Assembly: GCF_001641125.1 (NCBI RefSeq)
Contig: NZ_LWLP01000001.1
Span: forward strand, 504,156-568,155
Direction: 5' to 3'
Length of the DNA stretch: 64,000 nucleotides
Origin: Arthrobacter sp. OY3WO11
GTDB lineage: Bacteria; Actinomycetota; Actinomycetes; Actinomycetales; Micrococcaceae
Notes under the pieces: model-generated
Databases searched by the model: none
What the model was told of the DNA's origin: nothing
Seen by the model: only the letters and a program-made list of their open reading frames with translations
Translations under genes and position numbers: made by a program
Part shown: piece by piece, positions 25,497-33,959 of the stretch
Numbering within the stretch: position 1 is the first letter of the stretch
Layout: the number at the start of each line of letters is the position of its first letter

Positions 25497-25582
25497 CCCA
25501 TCCTAGGCAGGACTGCGCAGCTGCCCAGGCACGCCCGGGACCGGGCGGGTTGCGCCCGAATCCGGCGTCCCCGAAGTCCCGG

Positions 25583-25596
25583 TAAACTTGGGGATT
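25583..25596 (+). promoter_or_regulatory. -10 box of a leaderless lysS transcript
   Basis: TAAACT at 25583-25588 ends 8 bases before the GTG at 25597, and no ribosome-binding site lies between. This is the pattern of leaderless actinobacterial messages and it decides between the GTG at 25597 and an in-frame TTG at 25588, which falls on the -10 box itself. Confidence 0.65.
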
Positions 25597-27129
25597 GTGA
25601 CTTCCCAAAACACCCCCGCGCCCAAGAACGCCCCAGAGCCGCTCGACGCCAGCGAGCAGATGCGGATCCGCATGGAGAAGCGCGCCAAACTCATCGAGCG
25701 CGGCTCCGAGGCCTACCCGGTGGGTGTGGAGCGGACGCACTCCCTCGCCGAGGTCCGCGAAAAGTACGCCCACCTCGAGGCGGACGACACCACCGGCGAC
25801 ATTGTCGGCGTCACCGGACGCGTCGTCTTTGTCCGCAACACCGGAAAGCTGTGCTTCGCCACCCTCCAGGAAGGCGGAACCGACGGCAAGGGCACCCGGC
25901 TCCAGGCCATGCTCAGCCTCGCCAACGTGGGTGAGGAAGCGCTCGCCGACTGGAAGGCGCTGGTTGACCTTGGCGACCACGTGTTCATCAAGGGCGAGGT
26001 CATTTCCTCCCGCCGCGGGGAGCTCTCGGTTATGGCGGACTCCTGGTCCATGGCCTCCAAAGCCCTCCGCCCGCTGCCGGTGCTGCACGCGGAACTGAAC
26101 GAGGAGACGCGCGTCCGCCAGCGCTACGTGGACCTGATGGTCCGCGATGAAGCCCGCGAAATGGTCTACACCCGTGCAGCCATCACCCGCTCCATCCGCG
26201 AAACCCTCTTCCGCCACAGCTACGTGGAGGTGGAAACCCCCATCCTGAACCTGGTCCACGGCGGCGCCCTGGCGCGCCCGTTCGAGACCCACATGAACGC
26301 CTTCGACCAGAAGATGACCCTTCGCATCGCCACCGAGCTCTACCTCAAGCGTGCCGTGGTGGGCGGGATCGACCGCGTCTACGACATGGGCCGCGTGTTC
26401 CGCAACGAGGGCGTGGACTCCACCCACAGCCCCGAGTTCACCACCCTTGAATGCTACGAGGCGTGGGCTGACCAGTTCGTCATGGCCGAGCGCATCAAGG
26501 AGATCATCCTCGACGCCGCTGACGCCGTGGGCGCCGGCCGCGTCCTCCAGACCGAGGCGGGGGAGATTAACCTCGACGGCGATTGGGCCTGGCTGGCCGT
26601 TTATCCGGGCCTTTCCGACGCCGTTGGCCAGGAAATCACGCCGGAGACGCCGCTTGAGGTGCTTCGCGGGATCGCCGAAAAGCACGAGGTCAAGGTGGAC
26701 TCGAAGTGGGACGCCGAGAAGCTGGCTGTTGAGCTGTTCGGCGAGATCGTGGAACCAACGCTGCTGAACCCCACGTTCGTTTACGACTACCCGCCGTCGG
26801 CCCAGCCGCTGGCCCGCCCGCACCGTGAGGACGGCCGGCTGATCGAGGCCTGGGACCTCATCATCGGCGGCATGGAACGCGGCACGGCCTTCTCCGAGCT
26901 GATCGACCCCGTGATCCAGCGCGAACGCCTGACCGAGCAGTCACGCCACGCCGCCGCCGGCGACGTTGAGGCGATGCAGCTGGACGAGGATTTCCTGCGC
27001 GCGCTCGAGTATGGCGCTCCGCCCATGGGTGGAATCGGCTTGGGGATCGACCGCCTGGTCATGCTGTTCACCGGTGCCGGAATCCGCGAAACCATCCTCT
27101 TCCCGCTCCTCAAGCCGGAAGGCCACTGA
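25597..27129 (+). CDS. lysS: Lysyl-tRNA synthetase, class II
   Basis: A 510-residue class II aminoacyl-tRNA synthetase that charges tRNA-Lys. The N-terminal OB-fold anticodon-binding domain runs from about 55 to 165 (VGVTGRVVFVRNTGKLCFATLQ). The catalytic core has motif 1 (FRHSYVEVETPILNLVHGGALARPFETH, cited in part), motif 2 (FRNEGVDSTHSPEFTTLECYEA) and motif 3 (GIGLGIDRLVMLFTG). The conserved lysine-site residues are intact. The GTG start is decided by a TAAACT box 8 bases upstream (leaderless). In mycobacteria panD and coaX lie between panC and lysS; here 21.8 kb of accessory genes does instead. The lsr2-clpC pair downstream keeps the ancestral order. Confidence 0.97.
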   Translation: MTSQNTPAPKNAPEPLDASEQMRIRMEKRAKLIERGSEAYPVGVERTHSLAEVREKYAHLEADDTTGDIVGVTGRVVFVRNTGKLCFATLQEGGTDGKGTRLQAMLSLANVGEEALADWKALVDLGDHVFIKGEVISSRRGELSVMADSWSMASKALRPLPVLHAELNEETRVRQRYVDLMVRDEAREMVYTRAAITRSIRETLFRHSYVEVETPILNLVHGGALARPFETHMNAFDQKMTLRIATELYLKRAVVGGIDRVYDMGRVFRNEGVDSTHSPEFTTLECYEAWADQFVMAERIKEIILDAADAVGAGRVLQTEAGEINLDGDWAWLAVYPGLSDAVGQEITPETPLEVLRGIAEKHEVKVDSKWDAEKLAVELFGEIVEPTLLNPTFVYDYPPSAQPLARPHREDGRLIEAWDLIIGGMERGTAFSELIDPVIQRERLTEQSRHAAAGDVEAMQLDEDFLRALEYGAPPMGGIGLGIDRLVMLFTGAGIRETILFPLLKPEGH

Positions 27130-27131
27130 CC

Positions 27132-27311
27132 ATGGAATACGTGGCAGTCCTTCTCCCGTCCATTGTGGTGGGCCTGCTTTTCTGGTTCGCCATGAAATCG
27201 ATCTTCAACGCGGATAAGGCTGAGCGGCAGGCCGAGGCCCAAGCCCAGGCAGAAGCTGAAACCCGGACTGCGGCACCCGTTGACCGGCCTGACCCGGAAT
27301 CGAATAGATAA
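27132..27311 (+). CDS. Small single-pass membrane protein
   Basis: A 59-residue ORF whose ATG lies 2 bases after the lysS stop, so it is co-transcribed and probably translationally coupled. Residues 4-21 are one hydrophobic helix (VAVLLPSIVVGLLFWFAM), followed by KSIFNADKAERQ and a charged, Ala/Gln/Glu-rich tail (AEAQAQAEAETRTAAPVD) likely to be helical in the cytoplasm. The hydrophobic N-terminus followed by positive residues suggests a bitopic protein with the tail inside. I know of no assigned function. The consistent coding pattern and tight spacing make it a real gene despite its size. Confidence 0.7.
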   Translation: MEYVAVLLPSIVVGLLFWFAMKSIFNADKAERQAEAQAQAEAETRTAAPVDRPDPESNR

Positions 27312-27356
27312 ACCCCCACACTTTCCCCCTAATATCCACAGGAACCATTCAGTACT

Positions 27357-27386
27357 TTGACGCGTTGCCATAAAAAGAGTCATACT
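27357..27386 (+). promoter_or_regulatory. Promoter of lsr2 in an AT-rich upstream region
   Basis: TTGACG (27357-27362) and CATACT (27381-27386) are separated by 18 bases. The 134-base gap from 27312 to 27445 is visibly richer in A and T than the surrounding DNA (runs such as TAAAAAG and ACTTTTTAGG). Lsr2 binds AT-rich DNA, so autoregulation is plausible. Confidence 0.5.
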
Positions 27387-27445
27387 TTTTAGGAAACATC
27401 CTGCTTTTCTGAAAACCGAACCCTTTCCAAAAGGAAGTCTTTTAA

Positions 27446-27778
27446 ATGGCACAGAAAGTAAACATCATCCTCGTTGATGATCTGGATGGGGGATCCGCAG
27501 ACGAGAATGTGAAGTTTGGCCTTGACGGGGTCAACTACGAGATTGACCTTTCGGCGTCAAACGCCGCCGAGCTCCGCTCTTCGCTTGAGCGGTTTGTTGC
27601 AGCCGCACGGAAATCCTCCGGCGGCGGCCGGGCCGTCCGAACGAAAGCAGCAGCCAGCGGCCGCAGCCATGATTCTGCCCAAATACGGCAGTGGGCGCGT
27701 GAAAACGGCTACACGGTTAACAGCCGCGGCCGAATTCAGGCAGAAATCCAGGAAGCCTACCAAAAGGCAAATTCCTAG
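27446..27778 (+). CDS. lsr2: Nucleoid-associated protein Lsr2
   Basis: A 110-residue H-NS-like xenogeneic silencer. The N-terminal oligomerisation domain is clear (MAQKVNIILVDDLDGG, then VKFGLDGVNYEIDLS and AAELRSSLERFVAAARK). A basic, flexible linker (GGGRAVRTKAAASGRSHD) follows, then the C-terminal DNA-binding domain with IRQWARENGYTVNSRGRI, where the RGR tripeptide inserts in the minor groove of AT-rich DNA, and EIQEAYQKA. Length and both domains are standard. AAAGGAAG lies upstream of the ATG. It acts genome-wide on foreign AT-rich DNA and is followed by a strong terminator at 27798. Order lysS-lsr2-clpC is conserved in actinobacteria. Confidence 0.97.
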   Translation: MAQKVNIILVDDLDGGSADENVKFGLDGVNYEIDLSASNAAELRSSLERFVAAARKSSGGGRAVRTKAAASGRSHDSAQIRQWARENGYTVNSRGRIQAEIQEAYQKANS

Positions 27779-27797
27779 TTCCGCCCGAGGCTCCGGT

Positions 27798-27834
27798 AAG
27801 CCCTGCTTCCCAACAACGGGAAGCGGGGCTTTTT
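27798..27834 (+). terminator. Intrinsic terminator after lsr2
   Basis: AAGCCCTGCTTCCC (27798-27811) pairs with GGGAAGCGGGGCTT around a short AACAAC loop and runs into TTTTT. This is a canonical Rho-independent terminator 20 bases after the lsr2 stop. Confidence 0.9.
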
Positions 27835-28106
27835 CGGTTTCCGGACTTAACCATGCTTTGCCCCCCGGTCCGGGCAATTCGGATTTAACAGCCTCCATGG
27901 CACAAACGCGGGTGGTGGCGGCAGGCAAGCGTGCTGTACCCCGCAGCAGGCACCGGCGGGGGCGTGCGAGAGCCGGCAGGGGCACCCGCGGAGGGCCCGC
28001 CGTCGTATTCCCGACGTCACCACGGTTTCCCCTGTGGCGAACACGCTCCCCAAGTCCGGGTCTGCCACGTAGCATCAAAGTACGTCGTAGCTAGGAGTGT
28101 GGCGAA
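27835..28106 (+). other. Intergenic region upstream of clpC
   Basis: This 272-base remainder of the 328-base lsr2-clpC gap holds no credible gene. A possible -10 box TAGCAT lies at 28070-28075, and TAGGAG at 28093-28098 is the clpC ribosome site. I saw no CtsR-type direct heptanucleotide repeat and no convincing ClgR box; GGCGAACACGCT near 28037 has only partial symmetry. Confidence 0.5.
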
Positions 28107-30599
28107 ATGTTTGAGCGATTTACGGACCGTGCCCGTCGCGTAGTTGTGCTTGCCCAAGAAGAGGCACGCATGCTGAACCACAATTACATCGGTACCGAAC
28201 ACATCCTCTTGGGTCTGATCCATGAGGGTGAGGGTGTTGCCGCCAAAGCTCTTGAGTCCTTGAGCATTTCGCTCGACGGCGTTCGCGAGCAGGTGCAGGA
28301 GATCATCGGGCAGGGCCAGCAGGCGCCGTCCGGCCACATCCCCTTCACCCCCCGTGCCAAGAAGGTGCTGGAGCTCTCGCTGCGCGAAGCCCTCCAGCTG
28401 GGACACAACTACATCGGCACGGAGCACATCCTGCTGGGCCTCATCCGCGAGGGTGAGGGCGTTGCCGCCCAGGTGCTGGTCAAGCTCGGCGCCGACCTGA
28501 ACAGGGTCCGCCAGCAGGTCATCCAGCTCCTTTCGGGCTACCAGGGCAAGGAGACCACCGGCGCAGGCGTCGGCTCCGGCCAGCCTGAGGGTGCACCTGC
28601 AGGATCCGTCGTCCTGGACCAGTTTGGCCGCAACCTCACCCAGGCTGCGCGCGAAAACAAGCTGGACCCGGTCATCGGGCGCGAGCAGGAGATGGAACGC
28701 GTCATGCAGGTCCTCTCCCGCCGTACCAAGAACAACCCGGTCCTGATCGGTGAGCCGGGCGTCGGCAAGACGGCCGTCGTCGAGGGCCTTGCCCAGGCGA
28801 TTGTCCGCGGCGATGTCCCCGAGACCATCAAGGACAAGCAGCTCTACACCCTGGACCTCGGTTCGCTGGTGGCAGGCTCGCGCTACCGCGGTGACTTCGA
28901 AGAGCGCCTGAAGAAGGTCCTCAAGGAAATCCGCACCCGCGGCGACATCATCCTCTTCATCGACGAGATCCACACCCTGGTGGGTGCGGGTGCCGCCGAG
29001 GGAGCCATCGATGCTGCCTCGATCCTGAAGCCCATGCTGGCCCGTGGCGAGCTGCAGACCATCGGTGCCACCACGCTGGATGAGTACCGCAAGCACATCG
29101 AAAAGGATGCTGCCCTGGAGCGCCGCTTCCAGCCGATCCAGGTCAAGGAACCCTCCGTGGCGCATGCCATCGAGATCCTCAAGGGCCTGCGTGACCGCTA
29201 CGAGGCGCACCACCGCGTCACCATCACCGACGGCGCCCTTGCTTCTGCTGCGAGTCTCGCCGAGCGTTACATCTCGGACCGCTTCCTGCCGGACAAGGCG
29301 ATCGACCTGATCGACGAGGCCGGCGCCCGGCTGCGCATCCGCCGCATGACCGCTCCGCCGGAGCTCAAGGCCATGGACGAGCGAATCGCCAAGCTGAAGA
29401 TGGAAAAGGAGTCCGCGATTGACGCGCAGGACTTCGAAGGCGCAGCCGCGCTCCGTGACAAAGAGCAGAAGATGATCACCGAGCGTGCCGAGAAGGAACG
29501 CCACTGGAAGTCCGGCGGCATGGACGACATCTCCGAGGTGGATGAGGACCTCATCGCCGAGGTGCTGGCCAACTCCACCGGCATCCCCGTGTTCAAGCTG
29601 ACCGAGGAAGAATCCTCGCGCCTGCTGAAGATGGAAGACGAACTGCACAAGCGCGTCGTCGGCCAGAACGAGGCCATCAAGGCCCTGTCCCAGGCCATCC
29701 GCCGCACCCGTGCAGGGCTCAAGGACCCCAAGCGTCCCGGTGGCTCGTTCATCTTCGCCGGCCCCACCGGTGTCGGCAAGACCGAACTCGCCAAGGCACT
29801 CGCGGAGTTCCTGTTCGGTGAAGAGGACGCCCTCATCACGCTGGACATGTCCGAGTACTCCGAGAAGCACACCGTCTCCCGGCTCTTCGGTGCCCCTCCG
29901 GGCTACGTTGGCTACGAGGAAGGCGGCCAGCTGACCGAGAAGGTGCGGCGCCGTCCGTTCTCCGTGGTGCTGTTCGACGAAGTGGAGAAGGCCCACGCGG
30001 ACCTCTTCAACTCGCTGCTGCAGATCCTGGAAGACGGCCGCCTGACCGACTCCCAGGGCCGCGTGGTGGACTTCAAGAACACCGTGATCATCATGACCAC
30101 CAACCTCGGCACCCGGGATATCTCCAAGAGTGTGGCCACCGGCTTCCAGTCCGGCACCGACACGCAGACCGGCTACAACCGCATGCGCGCCCGTGTCACG
30201 GAGGAACTCAAGCAGCACTTCCGCCCCGAGTTCCTGAACCGCGTGGATGACGTTGTGGTGTTCCCGCAGCTCACCCAGGACGAGATCATCGAGATCGTGG
30301 ACCTCTTCGTCAACCGGCTGGAGAAGCGCCTCAAGGACAAGGACATGGGCATCGAGCTCACGCCCGCCGCCAAGGTGCTCCTCGCAACCCGGGGCTACGA
30401 TCCCGCCATGGGTGCCCGGCCGCTGCGCCGCACCATCCAGCGCGAGATCGAGGACCAGCTCTCCGAGAAGATCCTGTTCGGCGAGATCCACGCCGGCGAC
30501 ATCGTCGTAGTGGACGTGGAAGGCGAAGGCGACGACGCGAAGTTCACGTTCGCCGGCAACGCCAAGCCGCGCATCCCGGAAATCGCTCCGAGCGTCTAG
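28107..30599 (+). CDS. clpC: ATP-dependent Clp protease ATP-binding subunit ClpC
   Basis: An 830-residue Hsp100 unfoldase that feeds substrates to ClpP. Domains in order: two N-terminal Clp_N repeats (1-150; both contain [13 protein letters not shown]), AAA-1 with Walker A GEPGVGKT near 216-223 and Walker [10 protein letters not shown], a middle domain with a UVR-like coiled coil near 420-460 ([15 protein letters not shown]), AAA-2 with Walker A GPTGVGKT near 552 and the sensor region, and the C-terminal D2 domain with [15 protein letters not shown]. The ClpP-docking loop is expected in AAA-2. Length and motifs match actinobacterial ClpC1, which is essential in mycobacteria and the target of cyclomarin-type antibiotics. 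The gene is monocistronic between terminators. Confidence 0.98.
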   Translation: MFERFTDRARRVVVLAQEEARMLNHNYIGTEHILLGLIHEGEGVAAKALESLSISLDGVREQVQEIIGQGQQAPSGHIPFTPRAKKVLELSLREALQLGHNYIGTEHILLGLIREGEGVAAQVLVKLGADLNRVRQQVIQLLSGYQGKETTGAGVGSGQPEGAPAGSVVLDQFGRNLTQAARENKLDPVIGREQEMERVMQVLSRRTKNNPVLIGEPGVGKTAVVEGLAQAIVRGDVPETIKDKQLYTLDLGSLVAGSRYRGDFEERLKKVLKEIRTRGDIILFIDEIHTLVGAGAAEGAIDAASILKPMLARGELQTIGATTLDEYRKHIEKDAALERRFQPIQVKEPSVAHAIEILKGLRDRYEAHHRVTITDGALASAASLAERYISDRFLPDKAIDLIDEAGARLRIRRMTAPPELKAMDERIAKLKMEKESAIDAQDFEGAAALRDKEQKMITERAEKERHWKSGGMDDISEVDEDLIAEVLANSTGIPVFKLTEEESSRLLKMEDELHKRVVGQNEAIKALSQAIRRTRAGLKDPKRPGGSFIFAGPTGVGKTELAKALAEFLFGEEDALITLDMSEYSEKHTVSRLFGAPPGYVGYEEGGQLTEKVRRRPFSVVLFDEVEKAHADLFNSLLQILEDGRLTDSQGRVVDFKNTVIIMTTNLGTRDISKSVATGFQSGTDTQTGYNRMRARVTEELKQHFRPEFLNRVDDVVVFPQLTQDEIIEIVDLFVNRLEKRLKDKDMGIELTPAAKVLLATRGYDPAMGARPLRRTIQREIEDQLSEKILFGEIHAGDIVVVDVEGEGDDAKFTFAGNAKPRIPEIAPSV

Positions 30600-30610
30600 T
30601 TTCCACAGCC

Positions 30611-30646
30611 AAAGCCCCGTCACTCCACAAGGAGCGGCGGGGCTTT
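30611..30646 (+). terminator. Intrinsic terminator after clpC
   Basis: AAAGCCCCG (30611-30619) pairs with the run ending GGGGCTTT at 30646; CACTCC and GGAG extend the stem around an ACAA loop. A short T-rich stretch follows. Confidence 0.85.
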
Positions 30647-30714
30647 CGCTTTGCCCTCCGTCCCTTCAAAGCGTTGGCATGCGCGTCCACGGTCACCACG
30701 CTGCGGCACCGGAG

Positions 30715-30930
30715 TTATTTGCCGCTTGCTGCTCCTCCGTCGCTTTGACGCAAGCTACACAAATGACCCCGGCCCCTCCGCTTCACGCGAAGGCGCGCCT
30801 CGCGCGGGTGGCGGCGGTCAGGCATTTGTGTAGGCGCCGTCAAAGCTGGGCCCACGCTGGCAGGGTTCCCTGGCCGAGCTTGCGAGGTTAGGGTCACCGC
30901 GGGGAGGAACGAGCAGGCGCCGGCAAATGG
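30715..30930. repeat. Structured non-coding region with nested inverted repeats
   Basis: Within the 455-base clpC-peptidase gap, GCTTTGACG....CTACACAAATG (30742-30765) is repeated in inverted form at 30823-30846, with 20 of 24 positions matching. Inside it TGACC and GGTCA (30764-30768 and 30816-30820) can also pair, as can CTTC/GAAG at 30781-30792. Outside it, ATTTGCCGCTTGCTGC with TCCTCC (30717-30738) has an imperfect inverted counterpart GGAGGA...GAGCAGGCGCCGGCAAAT (30903-30927). I find no convincing coding frame. It may be a structured RNA, a decayed miniature transposable element or a protein-binding array. The remaining sequence up to 31054 is promoter region only. Confidence 0.55.
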
Positions 30931-31054
30931 CTCGGCCGACGGCGCCAACCCGGCCCCGCACCCCTCGGCCCACGAAGCGACGGATGTGCCGTCGTCGTTC
31001 CGCCTGTAGTGAAGTGGTTGTGACGGGCGGCACAACTCGGGTTGAATCGGGGGC

Positions 31055-33178
31055 ATGGCTAACTTGGAACCGGCGATCCCGGATGAGCAACCTTTGACCC
31101 CTTTTCATGATCTGGACCATTACCTGTCCATCCCGCGGGTAAGTGGGCTGGCCTTGAGCCCCGACGGCCGGCGGCTGGTCACTACCGTGGCCACCCTGAA
31201 CGGCAAGGGCACCGAATTCGCCACGGCGTTATGGGAGCTTGACCCCGAGGGGCGAAAGCAGGCGCGACGGATTACCCGCAGTGCCAAAGGTGAGGCCGGA
31301 GCGGCGTTCGCGGCCAACGGCGATGTCTACTTCACGTCGGCGCGGCCGGATCCGGACAGCCCGGAAGGCGACCCCGTGAACGCCCTGTGGCTGCTCCCCG
31401 CGGATGGCGGCGAGGCCCGGGTGGTGCTGAACCGGCCGGGTGGCGTGGGCGCAGTGATGACGGCCAAAGCGGCGGATGCCACGTTCGTTGTTGCTGAGGT
31501 CCTGGCGGGGTCGGCGGATGAGGACGACGACGCCGAACGGCGCAAGTCCCGCAAGGACAACAAAGTCTCCGCCATCTTGCACAGCGAGTACCCGGTCCGT
31601 TACTGGGACGCCGATCTGGGCCCCGGCCAGCCGCGTATTTTCGCCGTCGATCAGGGACCAGACAAAGCACATGGCAAGCCGGGCACCGTGGACGCCGCGG
31701 CGCCGCTGGTCCTGCGAAACCTCACTCCGGACGCAGGACCCAGGCTCCGCGAAGCGGAAACCGCCGTCAGCCCCGACGGCAAGACCATCTACGCGAGCTA
31801 CACCAAGCCGCTGGCCAAGGCTGACAGCCGGTCCATCCTTGTGGCCGTGGACGTGGCGTCCGGCAGCACCAAGGTGCTCCTGGACGAGGAAGGCATGAGC
31901 TACTTCCCCGGGCCCGTCAGCCCGGACGGCAGCACCCTGGCAGTGGTCAGCGAAAGCGACACCACACCGCACCGGGCACCACAGGTCAAGCTCCATCTGC
32001 TGGATGTCTCCGGGACGGGCGGCGACGCTCCCGGCGGGCTTACCCCCGTAGCGCACGACTGGGACCGGTGGCCCAGGCCCGCCGCCTGGCTTCCTGACGG
32101 GTCCGCCCTCCTGGCCACCGCGGACGACGACGGCGCGTCGCCGGTTTTCCGGATCAGTGTCCCCGCCGCTTCGGCTGAAGTAGGCGTCACCCGGGTGACG
32201 GAAGACGCCGCAGCCTATACCGACGTCGTGGTTTCTCCGGACGGACGTAGCGCCTATGCGCTCCGGAGCTCGTATGAGTTCCCGCCCGAACCGGTCCGCA
32301 TCGACCTCCAGACCGGCGAGGCAACGCGCCTGCCCGCCCCGGCGGAGCGTCCCGTCCGTCCCGGCAGGCTGGAACGCATTGCAGCGACGGCGGCTGACGG
32401 GTCCCGCATCCCGGCCTACCTGGCACTGCCGGAGGGCGCGTCCGCGGAGTCCCCGGCGCCGATGCTGCTGTGGATCCACGGCGGGCCGCTGGGCTCGTGG
32501 AACGCCTGGACCTGGCGCTGGAACCCCTGGCTGCTGACGGCCAGGGGCTATGCAGTGCTGCTCCCTGATCCGGCACTCTCCACCGGCTACGGGCAGGCCC
32601 ACATCCAGCGCGGCTGGGGGACATGGGGCAAGGCCCCGTTCACCGACCTCATGGCGGTGACCGACGCCGCCGTCGAACGCCCTGACATCGACGCTGGCCG
32701 CACCGCTGCGATGGGCGGCTCCTTTGGCGGTTACATGGCCAACTGGGTGGCAGGACAGACGGACAGGTTCAAAGCCATCGTGACCCATGCCAGCCTGTGG
32801 GCTCTGGACCAGTTCGGCCCCACGACGGATGCCTCGCAGTACTGGCTGAAGGAAATGACCCAGGAGATGGCGCTGGAGAATTCGCCGCACCTCCATGTGG
32901 AAAACATCAGCACGCCCATGCTGGTGATCCACGGGGACAAGGACTACCGGGTGCCCATCGGTGAGGGGCTGCGCCTCTGGTATGAGCTGTTGTCCACATC
33001 AAAACTGGCCGCGGACCAGGACGGGCAGACGCCGCACCGGTTCCTGTATTTCCCGGACGAGAACCACTGGGTGCTCCAGCCGCAGCATGCAAAAGTCTGG
33101 TACCAGGTGGTGGAGCAGTTCCTGGCAAAGAATGTCCTGGATCAGGAGCTGCCCCTGCCGCCTGAACTGGGACTCTGA
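31055..33178 (+). CDS. S9 family peptidase (acylaminoacyl/prolyl oligopeptidase type)
   Basis: A 707-residue serine peptidase. Residues 20-430 form a seven-bladed beta-propeller that gates access (repeats such as LSPDGRRLVTTV, VSPDGKTIYASY, VSPDGSTLAVV, VSPDGRSAYAL). Residues 445-700 are the alpha/beta-hydrolase catalytic domain with HGGPLGSWNAW as oxyanion region, nucleophile Ser556 in GGSFGGYMANW, Asp630 in HGDKDYRVP and His671 in DENHWVLQP. No signal peptide, so it acts in the cytoplasm on short peptides. Members of subfamily S9C release N-acylated amino acids or dipeptides. The gene is separated from clpC by a structured 455-bp gap, and 28 bases separate its stop from the argA-type gene. 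Confidence 0.93.
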   Translation: MANLEPAIPDEQPLTPFHDLDHYLSIPRVSGLALSPDGRRLVTTVATLNGKGTEFATALWELDPEGRKQARRITRSAKGEAGAAFAANGDVYFTSARPDPDSPEGDPVNALWLLPADGGEARVVLNRPGGVGAVMTAKAADATFVVAEVLAGSADEDDDAERRKSRKDNKVSAILHSEYPVRYWDADLGPGQPRIFAVDQGPDKAHGKPGTVDAAAPLVLRNLTPDAGPRLREAETAVSPDGKTIYASYTKPLAKADSRSILVAVDVASGSTKVLLDEEGMSYFPGPVSPDGSTLAVVSESDTTPHRAPQVKLHLLDVSGTGGDAPGGLTPVAHDWDRWPRPAAWLPDGSALLATADDDGASPVFRISVPAASAEVGVTRVTEDAAAYTDVVVSPDGRSAYALRSSYEFPPEPVRIDLQTGEATRLPAPAERPVRPGRLERIAATAADGSRIPAYLALPEGASAESPAPMLLWIHGGPLGSWNAWTWRWNPWLLTARGYAVLLPDPALSTGYGQAHIQRGWGTWGKAPFTDLMAVTDAAVERPDIDAGRTAAMGGSFGGYMANWVAGQTDRFKAIVTHASLWALDQFGPTTDASQYWLKEMTQEMALENSPHLHVENISTPMLVIHGDKDYRVPIGEGLRLWYELLSTSKLAADQDGQTPHRFLYFPDENHWVLQPQHAKVWYQVVEQFLAKNVLDQELPLPPELGL

Positions 33179-33206
33179 GCTCCTGGGCACCTCGTAGGAT
33201 GGCTCT

Positions 33207-33716
33207 GTGACTGAGTCCTTCCATATTCGCCCTGCCCGTACCAGCGATGTCTCCGCCATCAAGAAACTCGTGGCGCCGCTGGCGGACCAGCGGATACTGA
33301 TGGCCAAGGAAACGGTGGCCTACTACGAAAGCCTGCAGGAGTTCCGCATCGCAGAGTCCAACGACGGCGAGGTCATCGGCTGCGGAGCGCTGCACGTGAT
33401 GTGGGAGGACCTCGCCGAAGTGCGCACCCTTGCCACGTCCGAGGACTGGCGCGGCAAGGGCGTGGGGCATGTGCTGGTGGAGAGCCTGCTCGAGGAGGCG
33501 CTTGCCCTGGGCGTGGCCCGCGTCTTCTGCCTGACTTTCGAGGTGGAGTTTTTCAAACGCCACGGCTTCGAAGTCATGGCTGACCAGTCCGCAGTGGACC
33601 CCGTGGTGTACTCCGAGCTCCTGCGCTCGCACGACGAGGGCGTCGCCGAGTTCCTGGACCTTGCCAGGGTCAAACCCAACACCCTCGGCAACACCCGGAT
33701 GATTCGGGCGCTCTAG
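33207..33716 (+). CDS. argA: Amino-acid N-acetyltransferase (short ArgA/NAGS type)
   Basis: A 169-residue GNAT enzyme close to the short mycobacterial ArgA (Rv2747 type) that makes N-acetylglutamate for arginine synthesis without an amino acid kinase domain. Signature segments: IRPARTSDVSAIKKLV, VIGCGALHVMWEDLAEVRTLA, the acetyl-CoA loop WRGKGVGHVLVESLL, RVFCLTFEVEFFKRHGF and the tail VAEFLDLARVKPNTLGNTRM, all conserved in that group. The GTG start follows a TAGGAT -10 box by 6 bases (leaderless), so it has its own promoter despite being only 28 bases after the peptidase gene. Other arg genes are not in the window. Confidence 0.88.
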   Translation: MTESFHIRPARTSDVSAIKKLVAPLADQRILMAKETVAYYESLQEFRIAESNDGEVIGCGALHVMWEDLAEVRTLATSEDWRGKGVGHVLVESLLEEALALGVARVFCLTFEVEFFKRHGFEVMADQSAVDPVVYSELLRSHDEGVAEFLDLARVKPNTLGNTRMIRAL

Positions 33717-33759
33717 GACCGAATCCAAAACCAGCTGCAGCCCCCTGACCTGCGCATAC

Positions 33760-33787
33760 TTGTTTTATTCGAATTGATGGATAAACT
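33760..33787 (+). promoter_or_regulatory. Sigma-70-type promoter upstream of the dha region
   Basis: TTGTTT (33760-33765) and TAAACT (33782-33787) lie 16 bases apart in a locally AT-rich stretch. The predicted start site is near 33793-33794, just ahead of two consecutive hairpins. Confidence 0.6.
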
Positions 33788-33792
33788 ATGTG

Positions 33793-33847
33793 TGGCCGGG
33801 TTGGGGGGCCCACAGGAAAGGGACAGTCATTGGGGGCTGTCCCTTTT
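33793..33847 (+). ncRNA. Candidate short structured RNA or attenuated leader upstream of dhaK
   Basis: From the predicted start near 33793 the RNA would fold first into a hairpin (TGTGG at 33791-33795 region with CCACA at 33810-33814) and then into a second, perfect 10-bp hairpin, AAAGGGACAG (33817-33826) with CTGTCCCTTT (33837-33846), which ends in TTTT like an intrinsic terminator. The result would be a transcript of about 55 bases. dhaK begins 113 bases later, so this could be an attenuator for the dha operon or an independent small RNA. It does not match a riboswitch class I know. Confidence 0.45.
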
Positions 33848-33959
33848 CTGCGTCCAGGGAACGGGCCGCCGGGCGACTTCAAGGAACCTACCGCTGCCGG
33901 GCCTGCCGGTAGTAGGGTCAAGGTGACATTCTCCAGGAAGCAGAGCCAGGAGCACCGCC

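Noticed and set aside
3730..25582. Recent mobile island between panC and lysS
   Set aside because: No integrase, transposase, tRNA target or flanking direct repeat was found and base composition looks similar to the backbone, so only a synteny difference is claimed, not a mobile element.
28021..28060. ClgR or CtsR operator upstream of clpC
   Set aside because: GGCGAACACGCT has only partial symmetry and no heptanucleotide direct repeats are present, so I could not support either regulator.
28017..30623. A very long open frame (about 868 codons) antisense to clpC
   Set aside because: It mirrors a fully conserved ClpC gene; its translation is low-complexity Leu/Val/Gly/His/Asp-rich sequence without any motif, a typical by-product of high GC codon use. 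Similar antisense frames over pstCA, lysS and prfC were dismissed for the same reason.
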